From Conoideocrella luteorostrata (Eukaryota > Ascomycota > Sordariomycetes > Hypocreales > Clavicipitaceae), in NCBI GenBank assembly GCA_032433595.1, contig JASWJB010000034.1, positions 62,001 to 126,000 of the forward strand: 64,000 nucleotides of DNA, given 5' to 3'. This document shows, one piece after another, positions 1 to 12,400 of this stretch (position 1 is its first letter; every line of letters begins with the position of its first letter). Made by a program: the position numbers and the translations under genes. The notes below the pieces were generated by a model. It searched no databases and had not been told where the DNA came from. It worked only from the letters and a program-made list of their open reading frames with translations.

Positions 1-1021
1 TATCTATTTTATGACTTTTTGCTTTTTTTTGGCCCTTTGTCCGCTGCACCTAACCGCAGGTGCAGCTGGGAGAGAAACGCACACGCCAGGAGTTGGTTCG
101 GATAGTAATGGTACATAGAGTCGTCCTTTAGGATGTTCGTTAAGAATCTGATTTCAGTCACGATTTTGATTTTTATCTCGATATCAACCAACTAATCGAT
201 CCTTCCTTCTCAACTCCGTGCATGTTTCATATAATCATATGGTAGGAATGCACATGCTGTCTGTGCATAGATGGTGACCTTTGACCAGCCCGAGGAAGGG
301 AATCTTCGTTTTTACATGGAGGAGACATGTCCAACTTGATGTACAACCTGGGTGAAGGTAGTCCTTCCGGAGACTACTATCGTTATTGTAGCATAGAGAA
401 TCCATAGCCCAGCCTAGAGATTGCGTAGCAACTCCGAACATGATAATATCCATACGTCAATTCTCTATCATGACATGCCTAACAAAAACATATGTAATAC
501 ACAACACAGACCAAACAAGCGGGTAACTAAAATGAAACGAGCCCTTCGAGACGTACAAAGACCGTCTCCATTTCCAACCCATTAGTCAACAAAAAAAGAG
601 TTCTCTTTTACTCCCCGATTTGTATTAAGTCAAGGTGATTCAAGAGAGAGAGGGGGGGAGAGAAAAGCACGCGTACTTTACAATCCAGACCATGAACTTT
701 GTGTGAGTGACCCTGTCGGTCCAGCCAACGCCTTATCGTGTTCCTTTACTTTACCCTTCTCAGCAATTCAATTCTCCTCTCATTTGGTTGTTTGACTCGC
801 ATTAAACTCCAGATCTTTGCTCATGCATCCATATAGTATAAAAAGAAAAGTATACAGCCAGCATCAGACACTCTCTTGGTACGTGGAGAAGCCCACATGC
901 ACGACCTTCCTTGGAAATATTTGTCAAGACACACCAGCGTGCAGGGTGGCCGCGAAATTTACAGCATCACCCGCTGGTTGACACAGGTGCGCCAGTCTCG
1001 ACTCGCGCTCCACGGCTCGTT
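1..1021. other. Left-edge intergenic region
   Basis: No gene is supportable here. Two short minus-strand open frames (9-191 and 235-453) have no recognisable domain, no partner exons and no start context, so I read them as chance. A purine run (AG then G-rich) lies near 645-665. The right end is the 3' side of the kinase gene that ends at 1022. Confidence 0.6.
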
Positions 1022-3162
1022 CTAGAGCATGGTGCCAAAAGTCTCGTTGTCCGAAACGGGAATACGCTTTCGCGGGCTACCGCCATCTTCAGTAGCAGGC
1101 TTGCGATGTCTGAAAGTGAATCCGACAAAGAGGCTCTTGCTCATTTCGTCTTCCCGTTCAGCCATAGTTTCTAGTGCCTGCTGTTTCTCGTGCACTTCCT
1201 TGTACTTGGCCATGTCTGCTTCGTTGCTGAAGTCGTCGAAGTAGCCGGCGTCCGTCTCCGAGTCCAGCTCGGGCACAAATGGAGCCCTGGTTTGTCGGAG
1301 AGACTCCCAGTCTACTTCGGCAAAATATTGGTGACTATAGATATCTTGAATGTTTGAGAAGCGACGAGTGCGAGAGTTGATGCAGCTTGACTCGGTTGTC
1401 AGTATGTCCTTCACGATGGGGAACAGCCTTAGATATTCATATACTTACTTTGTGATGAAATTCCAGGTACGGTTACTGAGAAAGTAATTGGGATCTTCCC
1501 AGACAGGTCGTTTAAGAACGTCCTTCCAATGTTTCAGGTTTCTCCAGGTCTCATCAGATGATGATCCAACGAATGGAGGAAAACCGGTCAGGCCCTCGAA
1601 AAGCATGCATCCAAGACTCCAATAGTCTACGGTGTAATCGTATTCCTCCCCTCTAAGGACTTCGGGCGCCATGTAATCGGGAGACCCTACTATAGACTTT
1701 GCATAGTTGACGTCGTTCTGTCGCATGTTACGGTAACTTTCACGACGCTCGGCCACTGTTCTTTGATCCATGGGCTTGCCAAATGGCACGGAGGTCTCTG
1801 ATGCTTCCTCAAGCTTGATTCTCATGGACTCGATCCTTGAAGGTGCCAAAACACCGGCTGCAAGGCCAAAGTCAGTGAGCTTGACATGGCCGGTTGAATC
1901 CACGAGGAAGTTTTCCGGTTTCAAGTCTCGGTGAATGTAGCCGAGCTCGTGAAGAGCATTGACGGCACAAAACATCTCGGCAATATAGAATCGCGCGTGC
2001 CGGTTGGACAGGACACCAGTGTTGTTAAGCAAGGTGCGGAAGTCGCCTCCGGGCACGTATTCCATGGCAAGATAGATACTCTTGTCATCTTGGAAAGAGT
2101 ATAGCAGGCGAACGAGCCATTCACTTTGGGCGCTGGTAAGAATGTCCCTCTCAGTGAGGACATGGCGGACTTCATCAAGTTTGAACAGCAACTTCTTGCT
2201 CATGACCTTCAAGGCGCAAACCTCACGAGTATCTTTCTTCTGAGCAAGGAAGACTTGGCCGTAGCCACCCTGACCGACTTGAGTCAGAATTTGGAAGTCA
2301 CCCTGGCGAAGTCTGACGCGCCGCTTGCGGAGATTGGCTCGCTCGCGGCCAGTGTATTTGGTCCACATTTGGCTATGGCTTTGTGCGTCGGTCTCTGGGG
2401 GGGCAGGGTATTCGGCTTTGAAAGCTGCCAGTCGATTCTGTCTCGAACCAACATAGGTAAGGAGATCAAAGTAATAATCCAAGAAGTCTACATAGAATAT
2501 AGTTGTCAGTCATTAGTTGAACAGATATCGCAAAGGAGGGGAGATATGAAGTATAAAATCAACCTACATAATTGTGTAACATTGACCAATCTCTTGACGC
2601 CAGGTTTTTGCAGAAGCTCTCGCTCCTCGGCCGTCAACCCTCTTGACGTGTTGAATTTCTTGTATGATGTCGTTGGGCGGTCCTTGGTCTCGTAAAGTTG
2701 CTGGCGAGACTTGGCTGCATGGTTATGCTGAGCGGCGGGGGAATCAGTCAATCCCAACCGCGACGCTGGTGGCGTGTTTTCCTGTCCTTGTTTCTTCAAC
2801 GGACTGCCCGTCGAAGTTGTCTTGTGGATCACACTCTCGTCAATGTTGATACTGGACTCGTCGAGAGGTTGAGCGTTTGTCTTGCCAGATGAGAGCGGGG
2901 TGATGACGCTCTGAGGCCGAGTAAGCTTTACGGGAGCGTCAATACTCGTTGAATTGAGTGTCATGGCGCTCTCGAAAGCAGCTGGAAGATCATGCGCGCC
3001 AGGCGGAACGGTCTTTTTGCTTGGGCTGCCCTGAGGCGTGCTAGACGGGTTGATGAAGCTGTTGTTGTTCACCTTCTTCGTCGGTGTCTTGGGGGGGGGG
3101 GAGGCATCTCCGGACGATTTGTCCTTGCCTCCCTGGAAGAAATTGGACATGAAGCTCGCCAT
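1022..3162 (-). CDS. dbf2: Dbf2/SidB-type NDR-family serine/threonine kinase
   Basis: This is an AGC kinase of the NDR/LATS class, the terminal kinase of the septation initiation/mitotic exit network, which acts with a Mob1 co-activator at spindle poles and the septum. Exons read 3162-2568, 2487-1449 and 1385-1022 (665 aa). The introns of 80 and 63 nt have GTAGGT and GTAAGT donors and restore frame exactly. The N-terminal ~170 residues are Ser/Pro/Thr-rich and low complexity. The Mob-binding N-terminal regulatory segment follows (KPGVKRLVNVTQL, then YFLDYYFDLL across intron 1). The kinase domain starts near residue 263 with the glycine loop GQGGYGQV, the ALKVM lysine, HRDLKPEN and DFGLA, then the long NDR insert before GSPDYMAPEV. 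The hydrophobic motif FVGFTF is near residue 631. The ATG at 3162 was chosen because the longer in-frame extension has only a TTG. The sequence before the kinase domain matches Dbf2 better than Cbk1/COT1. Confidence 0.93.
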
Positions 3163-4847
3163 TGCTGGGTTGCTGTCGATGCAGATCGCAGGTGGTAGGA
3201 AATGGAAGGAAATGGAAGGAAATAGAAGAAGAAGAAGAAAATATGTGTTGATTAGGCGAGTCAATGTTCTGATAAGTGAGCTGCTCTTCTAGCCGTGGCA
3301 ACAAACAAGCTTGTGTTGTTGCTCTGCCCGGCAGTCCGTGCGGAGGCTGCTCGACAAGCAGCTAACAGAGACCAAGTTCTCCGTAGACAGGCACACAATC
3401 CCAGAACTAATGTTTTACCGCTGTCACGTTTGCCAGCGAACGAGAGACGACGCAGCAAGAGGAGGAGACGCTGCAATATCCTACCGGACGGTATTAAAAC
3501 GGACAGATACAAGGCCAGGCGTGGATGCTGCAGGAAGAGCCGGGCCAGTGGATGCTCTTTAGGTGCTTATGCGTGTCATTGGGCTCCGGCCCCGCCAAAG
3601 TCAACATGGTTGAAGGGGCAACAATCTCAGACCAACAAGGCCCGAGACAGCTTTGGTCCACCTGCGCCCAACAGGCAGTGTTGTTCATTCCGGTCGGCAG
3701 TGAAGCGGGTGGTGAGAAGATTTGCTTGACATTTTTCATAGTAAATTCGAGTTTCCTGGCAAATTAATGTGAACTTTCTCCTTGTCTCTGTCTCGCTCAT
3801 AAAAGCATTCTGAAAAATCACCACTTCCTGTTCTTCAATGTAAACAACACTGATAGGCCACTAGTATGGCGGGGTAAATGCCTGAGCAAGGATTCCTTAC
3901 GGAGTGCGAGACTAATAAAGATACTTATGCCTGCTCATCCACTGCCACCTTGGGATAAATTTTGTGACTTTGTAGCTTAATGTCATCCGCTCTCAAGATG
4001 GGAGCATTTTGGGGTCACATACTCTGTGCAGTATGCCGATATATCCATATGAGCACTAATCCAATCATTGTTGGCTGCATTCGCTTTCTACATGGCGCCA
4101 CAACTGGACTACCCTGCACTTAGCAAGCGTATTATGGCACTGTCAGCAGGATTTATTTCAGCAGAAAATATATAAAAGTGAAGAGTAAGAACTCCCTTAT
4201 CCTCTGCGGAATAGCTACTTCTACTTATAGTACTGCCCTATCTATGCTTGTATTCACACATCGCTGGACAACCTGTGCTGTTCACCGCTCTGGTTGCTAT
4301 TCAGTGCTGCGGTGAATCCATCGTGGGTCACGTGCAGGCACGGAATGTTAGCGAGCAACATGGCGGACTAGGCGACGTTTCTGCAGGGTATTATAGTATA
4401 ACGACAAGGCCCAATCGTAATTTGAAGCTCTAAAAGGCTCGCTTCAGGCTCTCTCCGTGACGATATCCACTCTTCAAATGGCTCTAATAGCCCTGTAGAA
4501 TACAATATCGGTCTTAGTCTGTGGAACTCAACTCCTCTGCCCATCCACCAGAGGATCTAATCTTATCAATCTCTCCACACACACCTGCTCCGACCGACCA
4601 TCACTTGATCAGCTGAGACCAAACTCCTTTGCATCATTGGATCCTCGTGTGTCACGCCACAGCTGGTCGGGTATGGACGGAGCCTTTTAACCCCTCGTCT
4701 ACGTGAAGCCACCGTCCCCCATTTAATATAAATAGATCCCCGAGACTCCTACATCTTGACAGGATTGTTTTGCTGTCACTTTGCGTGGTAGTAGTGATAG
4801 TCCGGAGTACACCTCGGCGAAATCACATGCTCCACCTTCCCATCACC
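3163..4847. other. Divergent intergenic region (kinase and CREG-like gene)
   Basis: This 1.7 kb region lies between the divergently transcribed kinase and CREG-like genes. It holds the kinase 5' leader with a triple tandem 10-mer GGAAATGGAA (3198-3227) and the TATA box of the right-hand gene at 4727. Small open frames at 3295-3767 overlap on both strands and show no domain. I see no other gene. Confidence 0.6.
4727..4734 (+). promoter_or_regulatory. Consensus TATA box upstream of the CREG-like gene
   Basis: TATAAATA lies about 114 bp upstream of the preferred ATG at 4848, a normal spacing for a fungal TATA promoter with a short leader. It is the clearest TATA element in the window. TATA promoters in fungi often mark regulated or stress-responsive genes, which would suit a secreted protein; that last step is inference. 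Confidence 0.5.
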
Positions 4848-5684
4848 ATGAAGCTGCTCAATACCATCGCAGGCCTCTCCGGCGTCGTCGCCGGCATTCA
4901 AAGCCCTCTTTCTGTCCTGGATAACTCGGCCGAAGCGTTCAAGATCCCGACGAGTTATGAGTCCGCGGTCATGGGTCGGCGTATTCTCGCCCTGTCCAAG
5001 CTTGGCACATTGTCGACTATCTTCCCCAACGGGTCTGACCGAGACGCCAACGGACAAGAAGTTCGCCCAGGCGGTATGGAAGGCCAGCCTATCGGCTTGA
5101 TGGACTACGTCGCCGACTGTGAGGACGAAGGCAACCCGACAATTCTGGCCCTCACAATCGGTACGAGTTTCAAGAACGTACGTGCGGGCTCCAACATTAC
5201 ATTATCTATGAGATGGATTCCTCCTTACCCCCCCACTAAACGTATGTCCCTCGTCTCTCGCCTATCTGCGTACGTTCCCTTTCGCTCTCGAGCATGCCCA
5301 TACAACACTCCGCTAGAGCACCCGGAGATTCCTGACACTGTGCCGTACTCGGCCGCTAACTTGCCTCGGTTCTCGCTCTTCGGCTATTTGGAGCGAGTCC
5401 ATGCAGATGCCGACTTGGCATCGAAGATGGCTACTTGCTACACCGCGAAGCACCCAGATGCTAGGTTCTGGCTTCCTGGAAACCACATCCACGAGAGCGA
5501 GTGGATGAGACTGGTTGTGACGCATGTTTACTGGATTGGGGGGTTCGGTGATAGGGCATATATTGGATGGATCCCCATTGAGGACTGGAAGATGGTGAAG
5601 AGGCAAGAATGGGAGTCAATCAAGTTGCCCGGGGAGAAGAAGCGCTGGAGCGAGTGGAGTATTGGCCAATCTGATGAACTTTGA
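4848..5684 (+). CDS. Secreted CREG-like / pyridoxamine-phosphate-oxidase-fold protein
   Basis: The 278-aa frame starts at ATG 4848, preceded by CATCACC. Translation from here begins with a short hydrophobic stretch typical of a signal peptide (MKLLNTIAGLSGVVAG). An in-frame upstream codon at 4770 would bury that signal, so it was not used. The body fits the split-barrel flavin-nucleotide fold of CREG-type proteins: the early ESAVMGRRILALSKLGTLST strand, the YVADCEDEGNPTILAL segment, then SAANLPRFSLFGYLE and a Trp-rich C-terminus (YWIGGFGDRAYIGWIP). CREG proteins are secreted or lysosomal glycoproteins, often without oxidase activity, so the substrate is unknown. A 75-nt in-frame stretch (5242-5316) has a GTATGT start and CTAG end and could be an intron. 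If it is removed the protein is 253 aa; I kept it because the extra residues read as plausible protein. Confidence 0.75.
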   Translation: MKLLNTIAGLSGVVAGIQSPLSVLDNSAEAFKIPTSYESAVMGRRILALSKLGTLSTIFPNGSDRDANGQEVRPGGMEGQPIGLMDYVADCEDEGNPTILALTIGTSFKNVRAGSNITLSMRWIPPYPPTKRMSLVSRLSAYVPFRSRACPYNTPLEHPEIPDTVPYSAANLPRFSLFGYLERVHADADLASKMATCYTAKHPDARFWLPGNHIHESEWMRLVVTHVYWIGGFGDRAYIGWIPIEDWKMVKRQEWESIKLPGEKKRWSEWSIGQSDEL

Positions 5685-8600
5685 ACTCTCGTATTCGGGA
5701 TATACGTTATGTGCGTTGATTGAGAAGCGGTGTTCGTAGTTATTGTCTATGGCATAGAACTTCTATCTTTGTCTCAAGCCAACATACTAGAAATACTAAT
5801 GTTGAAAGTTTCTGATGCATCTGGACCTCGAGACTTGTGTTGGCGTCGTATAATGCCCTTGTTGACTGAACAACTTAGCATCAGAATAAGTGCTTGATGC
5901 TGCATAAGGATGAGTTTGAGATGAGCTACACATTAACAGTTATTAAAGTCGCCTAGTGGTCGAAGACTGCATAAGGTCGATGGCCTACACTCTACGGTGT
6001 CTGTCTGCTGCCGCGAACTTATACATTTGTGGCTTTCACCCCATTGACTTCCGCAATAAGCTATATGACCAAATAGATGCCGGCCCTGCCCTGCCGGAGA
6101 ACTTTGATTGACTTTACCGTGACACATTACTGTATCTAAATCTAGCCCCGAACTTGTATGTGTCGAACTATGAGCGTACCCAGTAACGGTCGGGCTTACC
6201 ATTTCCATTTCATAGCATTTCTACAAGCCCGCGTCCCGACAAAGATAGATTCCATAAGTGTTACCTATGGCAATACCATCCAGATCAATGTCGAATCTTA
6301 TAAGCTGTGACAGCAAGTAAGATTGAAGCTTCAGGAGCGTAATGGCGTCTCCGGGAACTATGAGTCTTGAATTGCATACCCAATGTTGCAAGCGCTGAAG
6401 CTCTGAAGATCCGGCGCAAAGGCTTCACCATTGAGGATAAGGGCGCCGCAGTCGCCATCCCGGAGAGGTCGCCACCGCATTGCATGAGCCGGACATGATA
6501 CAAACCTGTCTTGTCGCGCACTCTCCCACACGAAAGCAAGCTAGGTGCCAAGCAACTATACGCTCGACGGGGCTTATTTATCGTCTTGAGCTATATCGTG
6601 ACAGCAGTGAAATAATTCTATCGAACCGCGTATTATGAGATAACAGTCCGGGTCAACATATATTGCCCCGCAAGACTGAAACGGGCCACAATAGGGCAAG
6701 TTTCGAAGACTTGGGTATTGCGTTGCGATCTCAAGACTCATGTTGAGGAGCCGTTTGTCCAAGCCTTGGCTGCTTCCAGACACCAAGAAAGAGTGGCGGG
6801 CCAATCGGAGCAAGCGAAATGCGGAGGTGGTTAGGCACGCTCGTCAAGGTTCTGGCCTGCGAACCGGGCACACTTCATTCAGAGACGAATTGGCGGGGGT
6901 AGAGTAGCGCCTCACCCACGAGAGTTGGGCTGGTACGGAAGAGAGTTTCGCAAGTTACGGCGAGAGAGGGAAGAGACAGCTTAATCCGGGGCAGTGGCGG
7001 CAGACGCGACGAACTATCGACGGTGAAATGACAGCCGAGCGATCCTGGCAATGGCTTGGCTTGCTTGCCTGCTCTCTAGTAGAGGTATGGCTGGATCCGA
7101 ATAATGTAGAGGTCATGACATGTAACTGCGTCACATCTATGAGTTCCGTGCCTGCGGTATCGCTCGTCCACACGGGGCTCCGAGGCAAAGACAGGTATTG
7201 AACCGAGTAATGTCAGTCTCGTGTCTGCAATGTAGCACACAAGTCTCAGACGAAATGGTATCCGTGTACCTGGGTTTGATAATGATTGCCCCTCCCCACG
7301 TTCACGATGCCCTGGAGGGTTTCCGAAACGTTCTTGACTGGAATGCCTGTTACAGATCTTTACACGCCGGAACCCGACTTTGTCCCATTACCAGACTCAT
7401 AACTTAGTTTGATAGGCCCAGGGTTCTCGATGCCCATTCCCCGTTGCCCGTTCCCCAGTTGCGCAGAGCGCGCCAATTACAGTAGGTTGACGGCGGTTTA
7501 GGTTGTGTGGCTTGGCCTACCCTACCAGTACTCGCTCGGTCTTGCTGGCATGCTACATCGGTAGATGGATGTGCCAATGTGCCACTGACTTAGGAAGTTC
7601 GGGTGATTTCATTGTGCTATCGGCTGGTTCCAATATTACACCGACTACGGAGTACTTTACATATCTATAGTTGATAATTAAAGAGGCAGACAGGCATCAC
7701 GAACCCACCTCCCTTGGATGGGAGGTCAGAGCCAGGGTAATGCGCAGATCGCGGCTGCGATGGTGATGTAGATCGTCGCTCTAGATACGGATTGCTGGCA
7801 ACCGTGAAAAGCATCGGATTAATTTGGGGACGACTCGATAGTTGGTGGTTAGGGTGTAACTTGGCGTCGCAGCGGTACTACTAGTATGTGCTCAAGTGAG
7901 CAGTTTGCCATTTTATTACGCCGTTAGTGAGGTAGGGAGTAGTTACGGAGTAGCGAGGGCTGGGATGGCAAAGGTACGGAATAACTCATCAGCTGCCTGT
8001 TGCCGCTGCCCAGTGCCTCGATGGCTGTCAACCGGCTGTCACACCACCCGACCCTGTCGTCCGTCCGTTCCTTCCTTCCCTACTGCCCTCACCCTGCCAA
8101 GGGTAGGGCAGGGCAGCGGAGTGTCCTCGCCTTGCCTTGCTCCGCTACCACATGTGGTGGGTGAGTGGCTGTCCGTATCACGATACCGAGTACGAGTAGT
8201 GACCCGCGCATGTGCGCATTCGTAGTAATAGCTGGAGTCAGCCAAGTCAGTCAGGTCAGGTGCAGGGAGAAATTGTCCAGTGTCGCCTGAACCGCCTGAA
8301 TCGGAGAACTGAGAAGTGAAGCCGAGATAACAGACCCACGTTGCCACGTCCATGCCCGTCGTTATACGTTATACTGCTGCTCTGTACTCCGTAGTAGCCA
8401 GAACAAGCAAATCTGAAGATGACAAAACAGACAGCCCCGCCGCTAAGAATAGCCCGAAGTCGTACTCCGTACTATGGTTGAAATGCTGACTGCTCATTGC
8501 GCCGTCTTCAGCACTCGCGTACAGGGCAAACGCCGGAGGCTAGATTGTGAAGGGAAGGAAGGCAAAGCCCGTCCACTCCGTCCACGCCCCCCATCTTGCC

Positions 8601-9442
8601 ACGCGTGGCATTATTACGGAGTACGGCGTAGCAACTCCGAACCATACCGCCAGTTGGAACTGCCATCTACGGAGTACTAGTTAGTACCATAGTTACCCCG
8701 TCCCAACACACGGAGTACATACATACGTGGTGCCACACCACCTCACTGTGCTTCCTCACTGCACCCTCGCTGTACCACACCCCTTCGCGCTTTCCCGCTC
8801 GGCGCTCCATCGTCTATCGCCCATCGCTCATCGCGCCGGTGGACCGGGTTTATTCAATGTTACCCAGCACCAGCCAGGGTCAGTTGCGTTGACCCCCTTC
8901 GGCCGGCCCTTTGCCCTGTGCCTTTGGGTGCTGCTCCTCCTGCTGCTGTTGGTTCGCTTCTCCTGCGCCAGCATTAAACACCCGCATCTGCCAGACCTTA
9001 TCCACTCTGGACCTCGCGCGAATGGCGAATAGTTAGTTGACCTCCTCCCCAAGAACATCGGCTTCCAACTACCTCACGTCTGTCTGTCCGTCGCCTTGTG
9101 GCTTCACATCACCATTCCCATTGTGTCGTGAGTTGTGCAGTTAACCGAGCCCGACTAATCACTCGCGGCGACTGTCGCGGCCGTGACTACCTCCCTGAAT
9201 TTGGTTTTGTGCTGCCTCGGGTGTGACCATCGACTAGAACCGTTTCTCACTTCGAACTGGTCGTCGTGCTTCATCTCTGGCGCACCAGCCGGAAGACCAT
9301 CCGCCGATTCTTCTCCATGCCGCCGGGAAAGCCCATCGCGCTGCATTGAGGCACTTAATAGTCGCTATATTCTACTTTATCACTTCGATATACGTATACT
9401 GGAAGCATTCATCGGGATGGCGCCCTCTCGCCTCTTCGAATC
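5685..9442. other. Gene-free interval with dispersed TACGGAGTA motifs
   Basis: About 3.8 kb between the CREG-like gene and med12. The short open frames (for example 5933-6208, 6285-6551, 7896-8225, 8727-9032) are mutually overlapping, lack domains and show no splice logic. The right half carries seven copies or near-copies of TACGGAGTAC (7646, 7944, 8384, 8462, 8615, 8668, 8710; the third and fourth are inverted). The stretch closest to 9443 is CT-rich, as expected for a fungal promoter. No RNA gene was recognised. Confidence 0.6.
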
Positions 9443-12400
9443 ATGACCTCGAGGACCCCCATGGGCGTCCAGCCGCGGCAGCCCCCGCGAGGGCTCGCCT
9501 CGACGCTGCAGGTCCAGAGACCTTCAAATCATCATCAACGCAGTATATCGTCATCTCAACAACAATATTTACCAACTTCTCCGGCGCGGCGAGACGGTGC
9601 GGTCGCTCCCGACTCCAATCCCGAATCTGCCGATGTATTGTCTGCTCGCCATGTCTCCACGCCGAGACGACAAGGCTCAAGATTACGGCTCGAACTGTCA
9701 AATGAACTCATTGCTGCCGGGCCGCTATCAGGCACCGAATCGCCTCCGACCCTCACGCCTTCTCGCTTGAATCCCCTTTCTGACGCCATGGAGACCGATA
9801 ACATGAGCCCTGCCATGTCTAGGGCTTCGCAACAAGATATCGACAACCTACCGGTGCCAATGCCTAAGCGTAGACTTCCCCGGTCAACACGGACCGTTCG
9901 CTCAACACGATCGGCGGCACCTGCGGCAACACCTGCAAAAAAGGACGTAAGACCGAAGCCGTACACAGTTGAAGTCCCGGCCGTGGCACCTCGATACATT
10001 AGCACGAACCGTCACGACACCACAGCCCGCGACCCATTCAGCAAGGGTCTATTCTCAGGTCACGCAGACTTTTTCCCGTGGTCGGGCGTCCACCATGAAG
10101 ACGAGTGGAGCACCGAAGCTATACAGAAAGGTACATGGGATAGAGGCAACCAGAGCGAGGTCTCGTCCGCTCGGCTGGCCATTTTCCCGGCTTTGAAGCA
10201 GAAGACTGGTCTTAACGCACTATCCACAATTTTCATGGGCATGCTTAACCAACGGAGACATCGTGGGCAGATTACCGCACCATCTACTTTCAAGCCGCCT
10301 CCTCGGGTCACTCTCACTGACACTAAGCGAGAAATTTGGCTCAAGGACTTGGCGAATCCGGCAATTTCTCTACGTCGTTTAAGCCGAACGATTCCTCACG
10401 GTATCCGTGGAAGAACGCTCCTTGATCAGTGTCTTAACAAGAATGTCCCAACGGAACGTGCAGTTTGGTTGGCCAAATGTGTCGGTGCAAATGAAATCAG
10501 GGCCTTCAAAAGGAAAGGAGCGAGCGGGGCTTTCGTTCTCGGAGGCGAGTTGAAATGGATTCGAGATTGGACCGTGTTCGTGGAACAGTTTCTTGAGTCT
10601 GTCATGTCTGCTTTTGTCGAGCCTGATTGGAAACCTAAAGTGACATACGCGTAAGTAGCTTACCCGTGTTTACATCTCGTGTAGGATTCCAGTACTAAGA
10701 CCTTCTCTCTCGCCAGTATTCGACTCGCAACCTGTCTTTACTCCGAGCAGCTTTTAGACCGCGACCACTACTTGGAGTGGGTTATGTCTGGCTTGGAAAG
10801 TAGTCCTCAGTCAAGGATACCCATGTGGATACTGATTACCCAAATATATTGGACCGACCTGTTGCAGTCACGAAAATGTGGCAGACGTCTGGTCTATGCA
10901 TTGTTAAACCACCTGAGCACCGTATGGAACCCACATCTACATAATGCCATGAACGGAACTAACTGCTTTACAGGTCGACAACGACCCTGATAGAGATATT
11001 CTCATCCAAATTTCGGGCCAATTATCCACATTGCTAAACTCCCTCATTAAAGACAATCCCGAGAGCTTCATTTGCCCTCCTGCTTGGCAACGGTTCGGAG
11101 AGACATTGCGACTTGCTATGCCAGCCGACGACCCTGTGGCTCAAACGGCCTATACTAGGATCAAAATTCGAAACAATAGACTACTAGTAGCCAATACGAT
11201 TTCATCGCGAGGGGGCCGTCAATATCTGGTACAGCTGCTCGACTCAACGCTCCAAGGAAAGTGCAGCAGCGAGCTGTCTGCGAAATGCTGGGCATCAACT
11301 GAAGACAAGGTCGGGATCGTCAAGACTGTTGTCGAATGGGCCACTTCTCTCCACCGACCTGGACTCGCAAAGATGTATATTGCTGCCGGATTAATTAAGT
11401 CGTGGAGCGCCTTCGGCATTAATGCGACTTCCGCGATTCTTGATGTAATTGGAGACGTCTCTCCGAGAGACAGTATCAAGAAGAATCTCATGATTCGGCT
11501 CGTTTCTGAACTGGTGAGATGTGGGCAATTTTCTGTACCCCAGTACATGCAGTGGCTCATTGGCCGCGGCGGCTTGCACGATGTGGATGAAATCGACCCA
11601 GTTGATGGTCCTTGTGCATCCCGTCTGCTTGTCGAACTACCTCTTCACTGTCTACCAGAGGAACAGACGTCTCAGAGAGCCAGCCTTCTTCGGCGTGCTG
11701 GCAACTACTCAGTGCACGACGAGATGTGTGACACTGCCAACGCACTTGAATGCGTGGACAACGCCCTTGGCTTGGCAACATATCTCAAGGATTCAGAACA
11801 CCCTCGCAAATCTCTATCACTGAAAAAACTGCTCCGAAGAGTCATCAGCAGCAGTAGAGCAGTGCAGAGTGCGATTGGAGCTCATCTCTATGATGTCGTT
11901 AAGCTACACCTCCCTCACAAACCTGAGTTTGTCATGACGCTGGCAGTTTTCATTTCCATTCGCACTATGATGGAGACGATCGAGGATTTTTCTATGCTTG
12001 CGGGCATCCTGAAAAGCTGTTCCTCTGGCCCCGACGTGGAGGTTCTCGCTGCCTGCGTTGATACCATCAACGCTAATTTGGATGTATTTATGGCCATGGG
12101 ATCTGCACAGACACTATTTGACAATTTTATTGATCGCTGCAAGGCCATTAGTCGCGACCAAGGCGTTGTTATGCGTTCACTGCTCGCAGCCCTCTCGTCT
12201 CTTGCCTCGAGACTGCCGCAGAGAGAAGATCTTGCTAAACAGCTGGCCCAGGAGTTAGCTCAGAATGATCGATCCAATGCCATTGATGCTTGTTCCCCTG
12301 TATCGGATAGTATGGCCGTCCAAGCTCAAACTGCTGAAGGCGAAGTCTCAGAACAAATCGATAAGCTCCTTGCCAGCGGGAACGTCATTGACCACCCTAC

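Noticed and set aside
1..470. Two minus-strand frames at the left edge
   Set aside because: Short, with no domain and no sensible join between them.
3163..3264. Upstream in-frame extension of the Dbf2-like kinase
   Set aside because: The extension starts with TTG and covers the purine-rich repeat in the leader; the ATG at 3162 is the first in-frame ATG.
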